NCBI GenBank assembly: GCA_905221605.1
Contig: CAJNDS010002850.1
Coordinates: forward strand, 178,739-242,738
Direction of reading: 5' to 3'
DNA length: 64,000 bases
From: Symbiodinium natans
Taxonomy: Eukaryota; Sar; Dinophyceae; Suessiales; Symbiodiniaceae
Of this stretch, positions 61,902 to 64,000 are shown piece after piece. The translations under genes and the position numbers were made by a program. The notes under the pieces were generated by a model. It ran no database searches and was not told where the DNA came from. It worked only from the letters and a program-made list of their open reading frames with translations. The stretch's first letter is position 1; every line of letters begins with the position of its first letter.

Positions 61902-62982
61902 AGGGCAAAGGTCCCCCACTCCGAAGGGAGCGCCTTGCTCTCCAACGCCGAAAGGAAAGCCCGCCTCCAAGGGAGAGAAGGGTGAAAAGGGAGTGAAAGG
62001 CGAGGGCAAGGGCAAGAAGAAGAAGAACCGCGCCCGGGCTATGGGAGAACCAGAGTCCGAGGCGGAAGCAGAGCCTACACAGGGTGTGATGGCGATGCGC
62101 TTTGCCCAACGAGGTCCTGAACTGAGCCTTTCTGAGTCGCATGAGCGTAGGGTAGGTTTTTCACTCGACAAGCAACGTTTGGGACCTGTTAGCAACTCTT
62201 TGACTGCGGGGGATGTAGAGCGCGTCTGCGCCAGCTTTCAGCTAGAACCGAGAGACGTTTGGTTAGTGGATTCTGGAGCCACGTGTCATGTGGTTTCCTC
62301 TGAACACCTCAGCGGATTCAGAGTGGTCAAGAAGCACGAGAGAGAGGTCACTCTGTACAACGCTTCAGGGGGGAAGATCCCCGTATCGGACGTCGTCGAC
62401 TTAGAGGTCGTTTTCGGTGATTGTAGCCTTCTTTTGACTGAGGTTCTCGTTGCTGCGGAAGTTACGTTTAACGCCAGTAGTCCCTGGGCGGCGGTGGAGA
62501 AAGGGTGGAGAACGTATCTCTACAAAACCGGGTCTAGGTTGTACAAAGGCAAACGCAACGTGAAACTTGTATGCGCTAATCGGGCCTGGTGGGCTTTGAG
62601 CGGGGGTCGCCGCCAGAAAGCGGGGAAAGGTCGTTCTCCGCGCCAGCCTTCGGGCTCGGACACGGAAATAGACGCGATTACCTGCCTGCAGGACTCTGTT
62701 GTTAAGCCACAGCCAGGACCGAGCATCCTCAAGAAAGCGACGACAGGAGGAAAGAAGGCGGAAGTCGAGAAGCCACAAGGAAGAGAGAGCGGTGATTGCC
62801 GGCATGCTTTGCTTGAGACGCCGTTTGCTTTCTTGCTGCGAGGGCTTAGAGCCGAAGTATCCCCGAAAGTGGTCCCTGAAGTTCCTCAAGAATACCCCGC
62901 AAGCACCCTGAGCGTGCCCGAAGTGCACAGAGCTTACCCCGAAACACCGAAAATGCCCGAAAGTACCCCGAAAATGCCCTGA
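61750..62982 (+). mobile_element. Copia-like retrotransposon gag-protease frame (truncated pol)
   Basis: The frame covers the Lys/Gly/Pro-rich linker after the zinc knuckle (PTPKGAPCSPTPKGKPASKG) and then WLVDSGATCHVV at about 62,260-62,295. That is the DSGA active-site motif of a retropepsin with the C-H-V-V that is common in Copia-type elements. It ends in a Pro/Glu repeat (VPEV, PETPKMPESTPKMP) and a stop at 62,982. No integrase, reverse transcriptase or RNase H follows, so pol is truncated or was replaced. The pattern is a dead or non-autonomous copy. Confidence 0.62.
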
Positions 62983-63247
62983 AATGGCCCAGAAGTCTTT
63001 AGGAAAGTCTTGCTGGCATATTTTGGCATGGTTCTTGGCATGGCTTGTGGCATGTTTTGTGGTGTGTTGGCATGAGAGTTTTGTTTTCGAAGAAGGAAGG
63101 ATCGGCGCATGCGGAGCGCAGCTCTGTTTTGGGGGTTGGAAGAATGACGCGCTAGACGCGCGAGCCAAAAAGAGCAAGGAGGAGATGTTTTACCATGAAT
63201 TTCAAGGGTCCCAAGCCTTAACGCAAGGCAGCGCTGGCATGTTTGGC
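62983..63247. other. GGCATG-rich spacer after the protease frame
   Basis: Multiple TTGGCATG/TGGCATGTTT words (62,990-63,080 and 63,235-63,250) and a 48-bp-spaced imperfect repeat (GTGCTTGTGTTGGGCATGAC at 63,258; GTGCTTGTGTGTGGCATGAC at 63,306) just beyond. It may be an LTR remnant. No gene is seen. Confidence 0.4.
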
Positions 63248-64000
63248 ATGTTGTCTTGTGCTTGTGTTGGGCATGACGTCCCTAGAACCCTTAAGCATGG
63301 CACGTGTGCTTGTGTGTGGCATGACGAATCGCTCCCCTTGCTTGTTGCCAGAAGCAGAAGCGGCAGCAACTATGGCCCTGGAACCTTGACATGGCTTGAC
63401 TTGATTTGTTTGGGATGGAGTGGCCAAGAGACCTCAAAAATAGCCGACCTGCGTCGTCCCTTTGGAAATCTGGCCACAGGGGGCGTAGAGGGGATTAGGC
63501 CCCTCTCACTCCTGCCTAAACCCTCCGGAGAGAGGACAGCAGGGATTAGGCCCCTCTCACTGCTGCCTAAACCTTCCGGAGAAAGGCCAGCGGGGATTAG
63601 GCCTCTCTCACTCCTTCCTAAACCTTCCGGAGAGAGGATAGCAGGGATTAGGCCCCTCTCACTCCTTCCTAAACCCTCCGGAGAGAGGACAGCAGGGATT
63701 AGGCCCCTCTCACTGCTGCCTAAACCCTTCGGAGAAAGGCCAGCAGGGATTAGGCCTCTCTCACTCCTTCCTAAACCCTCCAGAGAAAGGCCAGCAGGGA
63801 TTAGGCCCCTCTCACTGCTGCCTAAACCCTCCGGAGAAAGGCCAGCAGGGATTAGGCCTCTTTCACTCCTTCCTAAACCTTCCGGAGAAAGGCCAGCAGG
63901 GATTAGGCCCCTCTCACTGCTGCCTAAACCCTCCGGAGAAAGGCCAGCAGGGATTAGGCCTCTCTCACTCCTTCCTAAACCTTCCGGAGAGAGGACAGCA
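63248..64000 (+). CDS. Open frame with ten 17-residue tandem repeats (runs off window)
   Basis: From an ATG at 63,248 a frame runs without stop to the window edge (251 codons). After ~81 non-repeat residues it reads GIRPLSLLPKPSGERPA ten times (63,491-64,000). The period is 51 bp, a multiple of three, so the frame is kept. Of ten variable sites among copies, seven are synonymous third positions (Pro, Leu, Leu, Leu, Pro, Glu, Ala codons), which is more than chance would give. The unit is basic, proline- and leucine-rich, with no known family. It could be a real low-complexity protein or a satellite whose period happens to be open. Confidence 0.35.
   Translation, partial: MLSCACVGHDVPRTLKHGTCACVWHDESLPLLVARSRSGSNYGPGTLTWLDLICLGWSGQETSKIADLRRPFGNLATGGVEGIRPLSLLPKPSGERTAGIRPLSLLPKPSGERPAGIRPLSLLPKPSGERIAGIRPLSLLPKPSGERTAGIRPLSLLPKPFGERPAGIRPLSLLPKPSRERPAGIRPLSLLPKPSGERPAGIRPLSLLPKPSGERPAGIRPLSLLPKPSGERPAGIRPLSLLPKPSGERTA
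63491..64000 (+). repeat. 51-bp tandem satellite, ten copies, dimer-like higher order
   Basis: Units begin GGGATTAGGCC at 63,491, 63,542, 63,593, 63,644, 63,695, 63,746, 63,797, 63,848, 63,899 and 63,950. Two subtypes alternate in the second half: CCC..CTGCTG (copies 2, 5, 7, 9) and CCT..CTCCTT (copies 3, 6, 8, 10), so the array probably expanded as 102-bp dimers. It continues past the window. Confidence 0.92.

Noticed and set aside
63491..64000. Tandem repeats as a CRISPR array
   Set aside because: Repeats are contiguous 51-bp units without unique spacers, in a eukaryotic context.

Overview
The window looks like nuclear DNA of a dinoflagellate, most likely of the Symbiodiniaceae type. This is inferred from several signals: many interstitial TTTAGGG/CCCTAAA arrays; short exons whose acceptors read AG|G, with at least one likely GA-AG intron; a C5-cytosine methyltransferase of the Dnmt3 type in a repeat-rich setting; a transposase-like family I associate with dinoflagellate genomes; and decayed Copia-type gag-protease sequence. 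No complete RNA gene, CRISPR array or prokaryotic operon was seen. Most genes are split into small exons, so exon edges away from the large ORFs are approximate.

Region by region. 1-402 (minus) is the 5' end of a small single-pass membrane protein. 0.7-19 kb is a mosaic of interstitial telomeric repeats in both orientations, three families of short foldback elements, microsatellites and a GC-rich repeat field (14.2-16.2 kb). Isolated exons lie in it. Several on the minus strand (17.6 to 11.7 kb) carry pieces resembling a Dicer/RIG-I-type SF2 helicase and may belong to one gene with repeat-filled introns. 21-30.2 kb (minus) holds one or two multi-exon genes: coiled coils, then a von Willebrand factor A (VWA) domain with a MIDAS motif, then more coiled coil. 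30-42 kb is mostly without recognisable genes apart from a tRNA-Arg(CCT)-like remnant and a few candidate exons.

42.3-58.8 kb is the standout. It is a minus-strand coding block made, in transcription order, of a ~1,500-residue protein ending in a Dnmt3-like methyltransferase, a transposase-like gene starting about 15 bases later, a ~1,350-residue protein with an N-terminal GxSxG hydrolase-like motif and a C-terminal UPF1-type SF1 helicase (split by a +1 frame change), and an 889-residue protein of unknown function whose internal ATG lies one base after the helicase stop. Arrays of short palindromes flank the block, and both sides carry a palindrome with the core TGAGGGCTCA. I infer a large, possibly composite, mobile element that carries its own DNA methylation function.

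60.5-63.0 kb is a decayed Copia-like gag/protease segment. 63.2-64.0 kb is an open frame running off the window that holds ten 51-bp repeats, each encoding a 17-residue unit, with mostly synonymous differences between copies.
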